From an uncultured Dechloromonas sp. (GTDB lineage: Bacteria; Pseudomonadota; Gammaproteobacteria; Burkholderiales; Rhodocyclaceae): a stretch of DNA of 64,000 nucleotides. The position numbers and the translations under genes are program-made. The stretch lies in NCBI RefSeq assembly GCF_945957265.1, contig NZ_CAMFKO010000005.1, forward strand, positions 1 to 64,000, written 5' to 3'. Under the pieces are notes generated by a model. It was given only the letters and a program-made list of their open reading frames with translations, did no database searches and was not told where the DNA came from. How positions within the stretch are numbered: position 1 is the stretch's first letter; each line of letters begins with the position of its first letter. Positions 34,514-44,586 of the stretch are shown in pieces.

Positions 34514-35071
34514 CTACGGCAGGCTGTGCTCGCGGCAAATTTGCGCGCTGTCAGCTTCGCTGAGGGCCTCGCCGGTCAGTCCGCATTGATGGCCCGCTTC
34601 GCCGGGGCGGAAGTGGCGGCAAGTCCGGCAGACGCCGAAGGTCTTGCCGTTGCGCTCCTGTTGCCACGAGGCCAGCAGTCGGGTCAGCAGGGCGCGCAGG
34701 CTCTCCTGGTCGCCGCTCGGCAAATGGCGGAGCGCCGCCTGCCAGGCATCGTCCGCCGCGCTGTCGAGCACGCGCCTGCCAGTGTCGCTCAAGGCCAGGC
34801 GCACGACGCGACGGTCGGATTCGTCGGCCTGGCGCAGTACCCAGCCGCGCTCCTCGAGGATTTTCAGGCTTTGCGAAACCGTTCCCTTGGTCAGGCCGAG
34901 GTACTCGGTCAGGCATTGCGGCATGTTGCTGTAGCGGTTGGCATCGCGCAGGTAGCCGAGGATGGCGAGCTGGACCGGCAGCAAGCCGGCGCCCAGCGCC
35001 GCCTGGCGCTGCTCGTTCTGCATCGCCCGCGACAGGGCGTTGAGCAGTTGGGGAAGAGAGGATCGATCCAT
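34514..35071 (-). CDS. MarR family regulator with Cys-rich C-terminal extension
   Basis: Start at 35071; wHTH LTEYLGLTKGTVSQSLKILEERGWVLRQADESDRRVVRLALSDTGRRV; C-terminal CRTCRHFRPGEAGHQCGLTGEALSEADSAQICREHS. Confidence 0.87.
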   Translation of the reverse strand: MDRSSLPQLLNALSRAMQNEQRQAALGAGLLPVQLAILGYLRDANRYSNMPQCLTEYLGLTKGTVSQSLKILEERGWVLRQADESDRRVVRLALSDTGRRVLDSAADDAWQAALRHLPSGDQESLRALLTRLLASWQQERNGKTFGVCRTCRHFRPGEAGHQCGLTGEALSEADSAQICREHSLP

Positions 35072-35179
35072 GTGTTGATGGTAGCGATTCAAAACCAGCT
35101 TGACAAATAATGGTATCGAATCGAAACTTGATTCATCGTCCACGGGGGCGATGTCCATCAACCGAGCGAGGAGAAAATC

Positions 35180-35656
35180 ATGCGTGTATTCATCAACCTG
35201 ATCCTGGCCGTCGCTGCCGCGACGGCATCCGTGTCGGCCGTGGCCGGCGAAGTGGCCTATCCGAACGGCTTCCGCCAGTGGGGGCACGTCAAGTCGATGG
35301 TCCTCAAGCCGGGCCATCCGCTCTACGACGCCGTCGGCGGCATGCACCACATCTATGCCAACGCGAAGGCGATGCAGGGCTACAAGTCGGGGAAGTTCGC
35401 CGACGGATCGGTCATCGTGTTCGACCTGTTCGAGGCCGTCGACAAGGACAATGCCGTGGCCGAGGGCCAGCGCAAGGCGGTCGTCGTCATGTCCCGCAAT
35501 GCCCGGGCGCACAAGGCCAACGACGGCTGGGGCTACGAGGTTTTCGACGCCCGGACGCGGAAAGGCAGCCTGGATGCCAAGGCCCAGGCGGACTGCCATG
35601 CCTGTCATCGCTCGCAGCAGGAGAAGGATTTTGTTTTCAGCAGCCTGCGCGACTGA
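35180..35656 (+). CDS. Cytochrome P460 family protein
   Basis: Signal peptide; YPNGFRQWGHVKSMVLKPGHPLYDAVGGMHHIYAN; CHACH c-type heme motif. Confidence 0.85.
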   Translation: MRVFINLILAVAAATASVSAVAGEVAYPNGFRQWGHVKSMVLKPGHPLYDAVGGMHHIYANAKAMQGYKSGKFADGSVIVFDLFEAVDKDNAVAEGQRKAVVVMSRNARAHKANDGWGYEVFDARTRKGSLDAKAQADCHACHRSQQEKDFVFSSLRD

Positions 35657-35748
35657 AAATTGCGTCGTGTGATCGCTGGCCGATCGAGGCTTGCTTAAAC
35701 GACGTCGAGGCAGCAATATTGCTGCCTCTTTTCTTGCGGGGCCTTTTT

Positions 35749-36225
35749 ATGGAACTCGATCGCTACGACCGGCAAATCCTGGCCATCCTGCAGCACGACG
35801 GGCGCATCAGCAACCAGGACCTGGCCGACCGCATCGGCCTGTCGCCTTCGCCCTGCCTGCGCCGCGTGCGCACGCTGGAAGAGTCGGGACTGATCGCCGG
35901 CTACCGGGCGCATCTCGATGCCCGGCGGCTGGGGCTGACATTGACCGCCCTGATCGGCATTTCGATGGACCAGCACACCCCCGAGCGCTTCGCCAACCTG
36001 GAAGCCACTATCGCCGACATTCCGGAAGTGCTGGAATGCCTGCTGATCACCGGCCAGCAGTCGGACTACCAGCTCAAGGTCGTGGTGCGCGACATGGATG
36101 CCTACCAGGACCTGCTGCTCAACAAGCTGACCCGGATCACCGGCGTCACCGGCGTGCATACCAGCTTCGTGCTGCGCAAGGTCATCGACCGCAGCGCCCT
36201 GCCGGTCGGCGCGGCCACGCCTTAG
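35749..36225 (+). CDS. Lrp/AsnC family regulator
   Basis: MELDRYDRQILAILQHDGRISNQDLADRIGLSPSPCLRRVRTLEESGLI. Confidence 0.94.
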   Translation: MELDRYDRQILAILQHDGRISNQDLADRIGLSPSPCLRRVRTLEESGLIAGYRAHLDARRLGLTLTALIGISMDQHTPERFANLEATIADIPEVLECLLITGQQSDYQLKVVVRDMDAYQDLLLNKLTRITGVTGVHTSFVLRKVIDRSALPVGAATP

Positions 36226-36317
36226 CACCGCCGACAAAACGCCCCTGGCCGTACTTGCCTACGGCCTTCCTCGGCCCGCCCGGGCCGGGTCGCTGCGCTG
36301 CATGCGCTCAGCGCTTC

Positions 36318-36869
36318 TCAATCCCGGGCGCGTTCGAAGACGCCGGAGGCGAGGTCCGCCGGATCGTGCAGGGTGGGGAAGGGAAGGCTGGGCAGCGACG
36401 CGGAAAAGTAGGTTTCCCATTGCTTTTCCGAGAGCTCCACCTCGGTCACGCTGGTGACGCGGCGTTCCTCGTACAGGCGGCGTTCGGTCAAACCCTTGGG
36501 CGGCCCCGAGTTGCGCAGGCGCCGGTCGCGCCGTTTGCGGCGTTCGCAGGCGATGGCTTTGGGCTTGGGGGGCACGTCGGGCATCTCGGCGCCGTGGGCG
36601 AGCAGCAGATTGACGACGGCGCGGTGTTCGCCGCGCAGCGCCATGCGGATCGGGCCGCCCCTGCCCTGGGCGTTCGGGGCATGGATGTCGGCGCCGCGCC
36701 GGATCAGTTCGCGGACGAGGTCGATATGGCCCCTGAAGCAGGCGACACGCAACGGCAATCCCGGATCGCCGTGAATGTCGGCTTCCTCGATGTCGGCGCC
36801 GTGATCGAGGGCGATCATGGCCGCTTTCAGATTTCCTTTTTCGACGGCTCGTCGAAGTGCGCTGTACAT
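36318..36869 (-). CDS. Ankyrin repeat protein
   Basis: ALDHGADIEEADIHGDPGLPLRVACFRGHIDLVRELIRRGADIHAPNAQGRGGPIRMALRGEHRAVVNLLLAHGAEM. Confidence 0.83.
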   Translation of the reverse strand: MYSALRRAVEKGNLKAAMIALDHGADIEEADIHGDPGLPLRVACFRGHIDLVRELIRRGADIHAPNAQGRGGPIRMALRGEHRAVVNLLLAHGAEMPDVPPKPKAIACERRKRRDRRLRNSGPPKGLTERRLYEERRVTSVTEVELSEKQWETYFSASLPSLPFPTLHDPADLASGVFERARD

Positions 36870-37046
36870 GGCTTCTCTTCCTGCAAACGATAGCCCGGCG
36901 GTCAAGCTCTATGCGATCGTGGCTTTTGTTACCGGGTACGTCCCAAGGGTATCGTTTGTCGCCGAAAGTCGCCGTTAAATGCTTCACGAAGGGGCGCACG
37001 ACGGTTTTGCGGCGGCCGGGCGGGGTGTGCGCGTATAATCCGCAGC

Positions 37047-37429
37047 GGAAAGTCGGCCAGGCAATCGCTGGATACTTCGGTATCGGGAGGAAAGTCCGGG
37101 CTCCATTGGGCAGGATGCCAGCTAACGGCTGGGTGCTATACGGTCGCAAGACCCAAGGCAACGGAAAGTGCAACAGAGAATAGACCGCCGATGGCGTCGC
37201 AAGACGCACAGGTAAGGGTGAAACGGCGAGGTAAGAGCTCACCGCGTCCACGGTAACGGCGGACGGCACGGCAAACCCCATCCGGAGCAAGACCAAATAG
37301 GGAAGCTGAGGCGTGGCCCGCGCTGCTTCCGGGTAGGTTGCTTGAGCCTGTCGGTAACGGCAGGCCTAGAGGAATGATTGCCGAACCCCGCAAGGGGGGA
37401 ACAGAACCCGGCTTATCGGCCGGCTTTCC
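37047..37429 (+). ncRNA. rnpB: RNase P RNA (class A)
   Basis: GGAAAGTCGGCCAGGCAATCGC ... GAGGAAAGTCCGGGCTCC ... ACAGAGAATAGACCGCC ... GGTAAGGGTGAAACGG; 5'/3' ends pair (GGAAAGTCGGCC/GGCCGGCTTTCC); TATAAT at 37034. Confidence 0.96.
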
Positions 37430-37442
37430 ATTTTCTGCGCGC

Positions 37443-38213
37443 TTACGGGGCCTGTTGTTCCCGCACGATCTTCCATTGGCCATTTTCGCGGGCCACCTGC
37501 AAGGTCTTGGCGCGCCCGGTCTCGCGATAGCTGCCCGACGCATAGTCCTGCAGGAAGCTGACCTTGTAGCGATCCTCTCCCCAACCTTCGATGACCAGCT
37601 CGCGCAATTGCACCTCGATCCCGGCCGGCGTGGCGAGTTTCTTGGTGCGCGCGGCAACCCAGGCGTCGCGGCTGCCGACGGCAGGCTCGAAGGCGGCGCC
37701 GTAGGCACCCAGGTAGGCTGCAATATCCCGGCCGGACCACGCCTGGCGCCATTGTTCGACCAGTTCGCCAACCTGCGCTGCATCGGGGGCGGCGAGCGCC
37801 ACGGGAGCGACGGGTGTCGCGAGCGCCGCCATCTCGGCGCTGGCGATTGCCGTCGGCGAGATGCGGACTGCCTGGGGCTGTCCCGGCTCGCCCGGGGCGG
37901 CGCCAAGATCAGCCATGAGCAGCCAGGTGCCACCCGCGCCGAGGGCGGCCGACAGCAGGCAGGCGAGCAGCGTGCGAGCCAGGCTGCGCTCCCGCCGTTC
38001 GGGCATCGTCGGGGAAGCCGCCGGAGAAGCGGGGGCAAGCGGGGACTTGTCGCTCTTGTCGTCCAGCGCCTTCTGCAGTTGTTGCAGGCGTCTTGCCATG
38101 GCTTGTTCCTGTTCGGCGGCGAAGCGGCGATTGCCGGGGCGAGGCGGGCGACTTGGCGCCAGAAAGGCGGCGTCGATCAGGCTTCCGGTACGGAGGGTGT
38201 TGAGCGTGGCCAC
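37443..38213 (-). CDS. Membrane-anchored protein with SnoaL/Cds6-like C-terminal domain
   Basis: Single TM LARTLLACLLSAALGAGGTWLLM; VEQWRQAWSGRDIAAYLGAYGAAF ... VSFLQDYASGSYRETGRAKTLQVARENGQWKIVREQ. Confidence 0.72.
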   Translation of the reverse strand: MATLNTLRTGSLIDAAFLAPSRPPRPGNRRFAAEQEQAMARRLQQLQKALDDKSDKSPLAPASPAASPTMPERRERSLARTLLACLLSAALGAGGTWLLMADLGAAPGEPGQPQAVRISPTAIASAEMAALATPVAPVALAAPDAAQVGELVEQWRQAWSGRDIAAYLGAYGAAFEPAVGSRDAWVAARTKKLATPAGIEVQLRELVIEGWGEDRYKVSFLQDYASGSYRETGRAKTLQVARENGQWKIVREQQAP

Positions 38214-38329
38214 GATTTTTCCTCAGGGGATGGGATGGATCCGATGGAGGAAATTCTGGACGCAGTGTGTCCCGTCTGAAATCGACTATTTCACGATTTT
38301 GTCTACTTTGTGAAAAGGGTGCGGGGGCT

Positions 38330-39505
38330 TTATTTCGACAGGCTGCGCATGGCCCGCTCCAGGCCGTCAAGCGTCAGCGGGAACATGCGGTCGTTGCCGA
38401 CGACTTCGCGGATCATGCCGATCGACGGCGTGTAGCCCCAGGTGTTCTCGGCCAGCGGATTGAGCCAGGCGGCACGCGGCCAGGTGTCGACCAGGCGCTG
38501 CAGCCACACGGCACCGGCCTCCTCGTTCCAGTGCTCGACGCTGCCGCCGGGACGGCCGACCTCGTAGGGGCTCATGCTGGCATCGCCGACGAAGATCAGC
38601 TTGTAGTCCGGGCCGTAGGTGTGGATGACATCCCAGGTGGACAGTTTCTCGCCGTGCCGGCGGCGGTTGTCCTTCCACACGCCTTCATAGACGCAGTTGT
38701 GGAAGTAGAAGTGTTCCAGGTGCTTGAACTCGGCGCGGGCCGCCGAGAACAATTCCTCGCAGGCCTGGATGTGGTCGTCCATCGAGCCGCCGACGTCGAG
38801 GAAAAGCAGCACCTTGATGGCGTTGTGCCTTTCCGGGCGCAGGTGCAGGTCGAGCCAGCCGCCGTTGCGGGCGGTGCCGGCGATGGTGCCGTCGAGGTCG
38901 AGCTCGGTCGCCGCGCCCTTGCGCGCGAAACGGCGCAGGCGGCGCAGGGCGACCTTGATGTTGCGCACGCCGAGGTCGAGCGAGTCGTCGAGATTGCGGA
39001 ATTCGCGCTGGTCCCACACCTTGATCGCCGTCCGGTTGCCGACCGATTCGCCGCCGATGCGCACGCCTTCCGGGTTATAGCCGCCGTGGCCGAAGGGCGA
39101 GGTGCCGGCGGTGCCGATCCACTTGCTGCCGCCGGCGTGGCGTTCCTTCTGCTCGGCCAGGCGCGCCTTCAACTGTTCGAGCACCTTCTCGTAGCCGAGC
39201 TTCTGCAGGCGGGCGCGATCGGCTTCCCACAGGTGGCGGCGGGCGGCCAGTTCCAGCCATTCCTCGGGGACCATGGCATCGAAGCCGGGCAGCGCCTCGA
39301 TGCCCTTGAAGTATTCGCCGAAGGCGCGGTCGAAGCGGTCGTACAGCGCTTCGTCCTTGACCAGCAGGGTACGCGCCAGCAGGTAGAAATCGTCCAGGCT
39401 GCCGCTGACCAGCCGCGCTTCCAGCGCTTCGAGCAGGGCCAGCAGTTCCTTGGTCGACACCGGCAGCTGGCGCGCCTTCAGGTGCAGGAAGAAATCGACC
39501 AGCAT
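38330..39505 (-). CDS. VWA domain protein (CoxE-like)
   Basis: IKVLLFLDVGGSMDDHIQACEELFSAARAEFKHLEHFYFHN; adjacent to a MoxR-type ATPase. Start at 39505. Confidence 0.87.
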   Translation of the reverse strand: MLVDFFLHLKARQLPVSTKELLALLEALEARLVSGSLDDFYLLARTLLVKDEALYDRFDRAFGEYFKGIEALPGFDAMVPEEWLELAARRHLWEADRARLQKLGYEKVLEQLKARLAEQKERHAGGSKWIGTAGTSPFGHGGYNPEGVRIGGESVGNRTAIKVWDQREFRNLDDSLDLGVRNIKVALRRLRRFARKGAATELDLDGTIAGTARNGGWLDLHLRPERHNAIKVLLFLDVGGSMDDHIQACEELFSAARAEFKHLEHFYFHNCVYEGVWKDNRRRHGEKLSTWDVIHTYGPDYKLIFVGDASMSPYEVGRPGGSVEHWNEEAGAVWLQRLVDTWPRAAWLNPLAENTWGYTPSIGMIREVVGNDRMFPLTLDGLERAMRSLSK

Positions 39506-39509
39506 GGGT

Positions 39510-40352
<843 letters not shown>

Positions 40353-40390
40353 TGTTTGTCTTCTGTGCTGGGGGTGAGGGGGATTGTATG

Positions 40391-40557
40391 ACTGGTGTCG
40401 TGTTTCACGCTACTCGGCACATAAAACCGCGCCTTTGACCCCGTGACAGCGTTGCAAATTCTCGCGATACACTCGGTATCGCTGTGGTTTGCGCCTTGCC
40501 ACAAGGCCAAATGCATCGGTTTTATTCAGTGCCGCGCAGCATGAAACACGACACTGG
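40391..40557. repeat. ~167 bp element bounded by ~40 bp imperfect inverted repeats
   Basis: ACTGGTGTCGTGTTTCACGCTACTCGGCACATAAAACCG (40391-40428) versus reverse complement of 40517-40557 (CCAGTGTCGTGTTTCATGCTGCGCGGCACTGAATAAAACCG). Confidence 0.8.
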
Positions 40558-40586
40558 CGCGTGCCGGAAGTGCCCTACAATGCGGC

Positions 40587-41732
40587 ATGACATCGATTCA
40601 ACGACCCGAGATCCGCTGGCAGGAAGCTGGCCGGGAACATATAGCCGGCTGGCGCTCCGAAGCCGGCATCGCGCCGCACGCCGACATCCGCATCGCCGAC
40701 GACCGAACCGGTGCCGACGACGCCTACCGCCTGCTCGAAGCCGGCACGGCGCTGCTTTGGCGCGGTGACTGGGTCAATGCCCGGCACCTGGTGCAGGCGC
40801 TGACCAAGCGGGCCGACCGCCGTTTCGGCGCGGCGCGCGGCAAGGCGCCGAAGACGCCGGCCGAGGCCTTCGCCCGCCATCGCATCACCCAAGGCCAGCG
40901 TGCGGTGCTGCTCAACCGCCTGCTGGTGCCGCTGAATGCCGATTACACGGTGCCGCTGCGCCGGGCGCAGGATGTTCGCGAGGCTTGCCTGGCCGCCTAC
41001 GGCGAAGCGGGCGGCGGCGATTCGCTGGTCGCGCTGCGCGAACTGCTGGCCGTGATCAGCGCCCACGAATGGCGCAAGAAGGGTGTCCCGGTGCCTGCGG
41101 TGCAGGGGCGCATCTACCCGCATTACGGCGTGTTCTCGCCGGTGCGCGGCGAATACGTCGACCTGATCGCCACGGCGCCGCTGCCGGCCGGTTGCGAGCA
41201 GGCCTTCGACATCGGCACCGGCTCCGGCATCATCGCCGCCGTGCTCGCCCGGCGCGGCGTCAAGCGGATCGTCGCCACCGACCAGGATGCGCGGGCGCTG
41301 GCCTGCGCCGCCGACAATATCGGCCAGCTCGGGCTGGCCGCGAACGTGCAGGTCATCAAGGCCGACCTGTTCCCGGAAGGCAAGGCGCCGCTCGTCGTCT
41401 GCAATCCGCCATGGCTGCCGGCGCAACCGACTTCGCCGGTCGAGTACGCGGTGTACGACCCCGATTCGCGCATGCTGCGCGGCTTCCTCGGCGGCCTGGC
41501 GGCGCATCTGGCGGACGGCGGCGAGGGCTGGCTGATCATTTCCGATATCGCCGAACTGCTCGGCCTGCGGTCGCGCGAACAGCTGCTGGCGTGGATCGCC
41601 GAAGCCGGGCTGCAGGTGCTCGGTCGCCTCGACACCCGCCCGACACACCCCAAGGCGCAGGATGCCGGCGACCCGCTGCATGCGGCACGGGCGGCCGAAG
41701 TCACCTCCCTGTGGCGCCTGGGAAAAATCTAG
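40587..41732 (+). CDS. Class I SAM-dependent methyltransferase (PrmC/RlmG-like NPPW motif)
   Basis: AFDIGTGSGIIAAVLARRGVKRIVATDQDARALACAADNI ... LVVCNPPWLPAQ. Confidence 0.87.
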   Translation: MTSIQRPEIRWQEAGREHIAGWRSEAGIAPHADIRIADDRTGADDAYRLLEAGTALLWRGDWVNARHLVQALTKRADRRFGAARGKAPKTPAEAFARHRITQGQRAVLLNRLLVPLNADYTVPLRRAQDVREACLAAYGEAGGGDSLVALRELLAVISAHEWRKKGVPVPAVQGRIYPHYGVFSPVRGEYVDLIATAPLPAGCEQAFDIGTGSGIIAAVLARRGVKRIVATDQDARALACAADNIGQLGLAANVQVIKADLFPEGKAPLVVCNPPWLPAQPTSPVEYAVYDPDSRMLRGFLGGLAAHLADGGEGWLIISDIAELLGLRSREQLLAWIAEAGLQVLGRLDTRPTHPKAQDAGDPLHAARAAEVTSLWRLGKI

Positions 41733-41758
41733 GGAATAAAACGATGGTCGCTTCCGTT
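41733..41758 (+). promoter_or_regulatory. Candidate ECF sigma promoter (GGAATAAA ... CGTT)
   Basis: AGGGAATAAAACGATGGTCGCTTCCGTTTA about 40 bp upstream of the first gene of the sigma operon. Confidence 0.55.
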
Positions 41759-41796
41759 TACCAAGGTGTAGCACCCCGAAACCAACGGAGACCATC

Positions 41797-42183
41797 ATGA
41801 AAAAAATCAAGTGGATGTGCGCGCTGCTGGCTGCGCTGACCCTGGCGGCCTGTGCCGGCAGCGGGATGTACGCGGCGGCGCCGGCGAAAGTCATGGATGG
41901 CGCGCTGACCGGCGCCAACGGCATGACCCTGTACACCTTCGACAAGGATGCCGCCGGCAGCGGCAAGAGCGTCTGCAACGGGCCGTGCGCTACCAACTGG
42001 CCGCCGCTGATGGCGATGGACGGCGACATGGCGAGCGGCGACTACAGCATCGTCAATCGCGACGACGGCAAGAAGCAGTGGGCCTTCAAGGGCAAGCCGC
42101 TGTACTACTGGAACAAGGACCAGAAGCCGGGCGACCGGACGGGCGACGGTTTCAACAACGTCTGGCATACCGCCAAGCCGTAA
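41797..42183 (+). CDS. COG4315-type lipoprotein repeat protein
   Basis: Lipobox LAAC; GMTLYTFDKDAAGSGKSVCNGPCATNWPPLMA ... WAFKGKPLYYWNKDQKPGDRTGDGFNNVWH. Confidence 0.88.
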   Translation: MKKIKWMCALLAALTLAACAGSGMYAAAPAKVMDGALTGANGMTLYTFDKDAAGSGKSVCNGPCATNWPPLMAMDGDMASGDYSIVNRDDGKKQWAFKGKPLYYWNKDQKPGDRTGDGFNNVWHTAKP

Positions 42184-42192
42184 CCCGGAAAC

Positions 42193-42696
42193 GTGGATAG
42201 CCGCGCCATCCTCGCCGAGCTGCCCCGCCTGCGCCGCTATGCGCGGGCGATGCTCGGCGACCGCGCGGCGGCGGACGATCTCGTGCAGGACACCCTGGAA
42301 CGCGCCTGGAGCCGGATCAGCCAATGGCGAGCGGGCAGCGACCTGCGCGCCTGGCTGTTCGGCATCATGCACAACCTGCGCGTCGATCAGTTGCGGCGCG
42401 GCGCCCTGGCGACCAGCTCGCTCGACGAGGACGAAGCCGGCAACGTCCCGGTCCGCGCCACGCAAAGCGACCTGCTCGAAGTGATGGATCTCGAATCCGC
42501 CCTCCGCCAGCTGCCCGAGGAGCAGCGCCAGATCCTGCTGCTCGTCGCGCTGGAGGAGATGAGCTATGCCGATATCGCCGCCCTGCTCGATATCCCCGTC
42601 GGCACCGTGATGTCCCGCCTGTCGCGCGGCCGCGAACGGCTGCGCGCGGTGATGGACGGCCGGCAGCAAACGGCCAACCTGAGGGTCGTCCGATGA
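42193..42696 (+). CDS. ECF-type RNA polymerase sigma factor
   Basis: GTG start; RYARAMLGDRAAADDLVQDTLERAWSRI; ALRQLPEEQRQILLLVALEEMSYADIAALLDIPVGTVMSRLSRGRERLR. Confidence 0.94.
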   Translation: MDSRAILAELPRLRRYARAMLGDRAAADDLVQDTLERAWSRISQWRAGSDLRAWLFGIMHNLRVDQLRRGALATSSLDEDEAGNVPVRATQSDLLEVMDLESALRQLPEEQRQILLLVALEEMSYADIAALLDIPVGTVMSRLSRGRERLRAVMDGRQQTANLRVVR

Positions 42697-43490
42697 CCTC
42701 GCACCCGATGAGCGACGAAGAACTGAATGCCTACGTGGACGACGCGCTGACGCCGGAAAGGCGGGCCGCGGTCGACGACCATCTCGCCAGCCACCCGGCC
42801 GATGCCGAGCGCGTTGCCGCCTACCGCGCCCAGACGCAGGCGCTCAAGGCCCTGTTCCAGCCGGTGCTCGACGAAGCCTTGCCGGATCGCCTGCAGGCCC
42901 TGAGCGTACAGCCGATCAAGCCGCCCTCGGGGCGCGGCGGCGGCTTGGGCGGTCTATGGCAGCGCCTGGCGGCCGGGGTCATGATTGCCGCCCTAGGCGG
43001 TGCCGGCGGCTGGCTGGCCCATGGCCAGTACCTGCAGGGCGAGCGCATGGCGCGGGCCGTTCCCCTGTCGCACCAGGCCGCCGTCGCGCACGTGGTCTAT
43101 AGCCCGGATGTTCGTCGCCCGGTGGAGATCGCGGCCGATCAGGAGGAGGCGCTGGTCAAGTGGCTGACCAAGCGGCTGGGTGCGCCGGTCAGCCCGCCCA
43201 AGCTGGGCGCCCTCGGTTACGAACTGGTCGGCGGTCGCCTGTTGCCGGGCAACAGCGGCCCGGTGGCCCAGTTCATGTACCAGGATGCCAGCGGCCAGCG
43301 CATGACGCTGTACGTGACCACCGAAAGCACCGAGAAACGCGACACCGGCTTCCGCTTTGCCCGCGAAGGCTTGGTGAACGTCTTCTACTGGGTGGACGGC
43401 AAGTTCGGCTACGCCCTGTCGGCGGGTATCGACAAGGGCGAACTGGCCAAGGTGGCCACCGCCGTGTACGACCAGCTCGATCAAAAATAA
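42693..43490 (+). CDS. Anti-sigma factor
   Basis: MSDEELNAYVDDALTPERRAAVDDHLASHPADAERVAAYRAQ zinc-finger-like N-terminus, one TM; 4-bp overlap with the sigma gene. Confidence 0.88.
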   Translation: MTSHPMSDEELNAYVDDALTPERRAAVDDHLASHPADAERVAAYRAQTQALKALFQPVLDEALPDRLQALSVQPIKPPSGRGGGLGGLWQRLAAGVMIAALGGAGGWLAHGQYLQGERMARAVPLSHQAAVAHVVYSPDVRRPVEIAADQEEALVKWLTKRLGAPVSPPKLGALGYELVGGRLLPGNSGPVAQFMYQDASGQRMTLYVTTESTEKRDTGFRFAREGLVNVFYWVDGKFGYALSAGIDKGELAKVATAVYDQLDQK

Positions 43491-43521
43491 ACGCAGTACC
43501 CCACCCCAAGGAGTCCATCCC

Positions 43522-44523
43522 ATGCAGAAAAAATCTTTTGCGCTGGCGGCGCTCGTCCTCGCCTTGCCGATCCCCCGTGCCGCGCTGGCCGCCGATGCCG
43601 CACCCGACGCCGGACAGGTCGTCGCCGCCATCGAGGGAGCCTTCGGCGCGACGCCGGGCGAGCGGCGCAACCACATCAAGGGCAGCTGCGCCGCCGGCGA
43701 ATTCGTCGGCACGAAGGAGGCGGCAAGGCTCAGCGCTTCGCCGCTGTTCTACGGCAAGCCGGTGCCGGTGGTCGCCCGTTTCTCGTTGTCGGGCGGCAAC
43801 CCGAAGGCGCCCGACGTCGCCAAAAGCGGACGCGGCATGGCCCTCGAGTTTCAATTGCCGAAAGGCCAGCTGCACCACATCACCATGCTCAACACGCCGA
43901 TGTTCGGCGCTGCCAGCCCGCAGACCTTCCTCGACCTGATGCAGGCGCTGCAGCCCGATCCGGCGACCGGCAAGCCCGATCCCGAGAAAATGAAGGCCTT
44001 CAAGGCCAGCCATCCCGACAACAAGGCGCAGGCCGATTTCCTGGCGACCAACAACCCGCCGGCCAGCTATGCCGGCAGCAGCTATTGGGGCATCCACACC
44101 TTCAAGTTCGTCGACAAGAAGGGCAAGGCGACGCCGGTGCGCTGGCAGTTCGTGCCGCAGGATGGCGAGCAGCGGCTGAGCGACGAGGAATTGAAGACGG
44201 CCGGCGCCAATTTCCTCGAGGCGGCCCTGATCGAACGGACCGGGCGGGGCGCGGTGCGCTGGGACATGATGGTCAGCATCGGCCAGCCGGGCGACAGCGA
44301 AACCGATCCGACCGTGCTGTGGCCGGCCGAGCGCCCGCGTATCAAGGCCGGCACGCTGACCATCCGCAGCGCCAGCCCGCAGAAGGGTGCGCCGTGCGAG
44401 CCGATCAACTACGATCCGCTGGTCATGGCCCCCGGCATCCAGCCGACGGCCGACCCCATCCTGCTCTTCCGCTCGCCGGCCTACGCGGTGTCCTTCGGCA
44501 AGCGCCTGAGCGAACGTTACTGA
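43522..44523 (+). CDS. Catalase-family peroxidase, exported
   Basis: Signal peptide; ARFSLSGGNPKAPDVAKSGRGMALEFQLPKGQLHHITMLNTPMF; SSYWGIHTFKFVDKKGKATPVRWQFVPQDGEQ. Confidence 0.88.
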   Translation: MQKKSFALAALVLALPIPRAALAADAAPDAGQVVAAIEGAFGATPGERRNHIKGSCAAGEFVGTKEAARLSASPLFYGKPVPVVARFSLSGGNPKAPDVAKSGRGMALEFQLPKGQLHHITMLNTPMFGAASPQTFLDLMQALQPDPATGKPDPEKMKAFKASHPDNKAQADFLATNNPPASYAGSSYWGIHTFKFVDKKGKATPVRWQFVPQDGEQRLSDEELKTAGANFLEAALIERTGRGAVRWDMMVSIGQPGDSETDPTVLWPAERPRIKAGTLTIRSASPQKGAPCEPINYDPLVMAPGIQPTADPILLFRSPAYAVSFGKRLSERY

Positions 44524-44537
44524 GCGCCGCAAACGAC

Positions 44538-44563
44538 AAGGGCCGGCAATGCTGCCGGCCCTT
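44538..44563. terminator. Convergent hairpin terminator
   Basis: AAGGGCCGGCAATGCTGCCGGCCCTT between convergent genes. Confidence 0.7.
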
Positions 44564-44586
44564 CGTCCGTATGGCGCCGCAAGCGC

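Noticed and set aside
37136-38038. 300-aa minus-strand ORF overlapping rnpB
   Set aside because: Lies across the RNase P RNA gene and in a shadow frame of the 37443-38213 gene; no coherent protein family.
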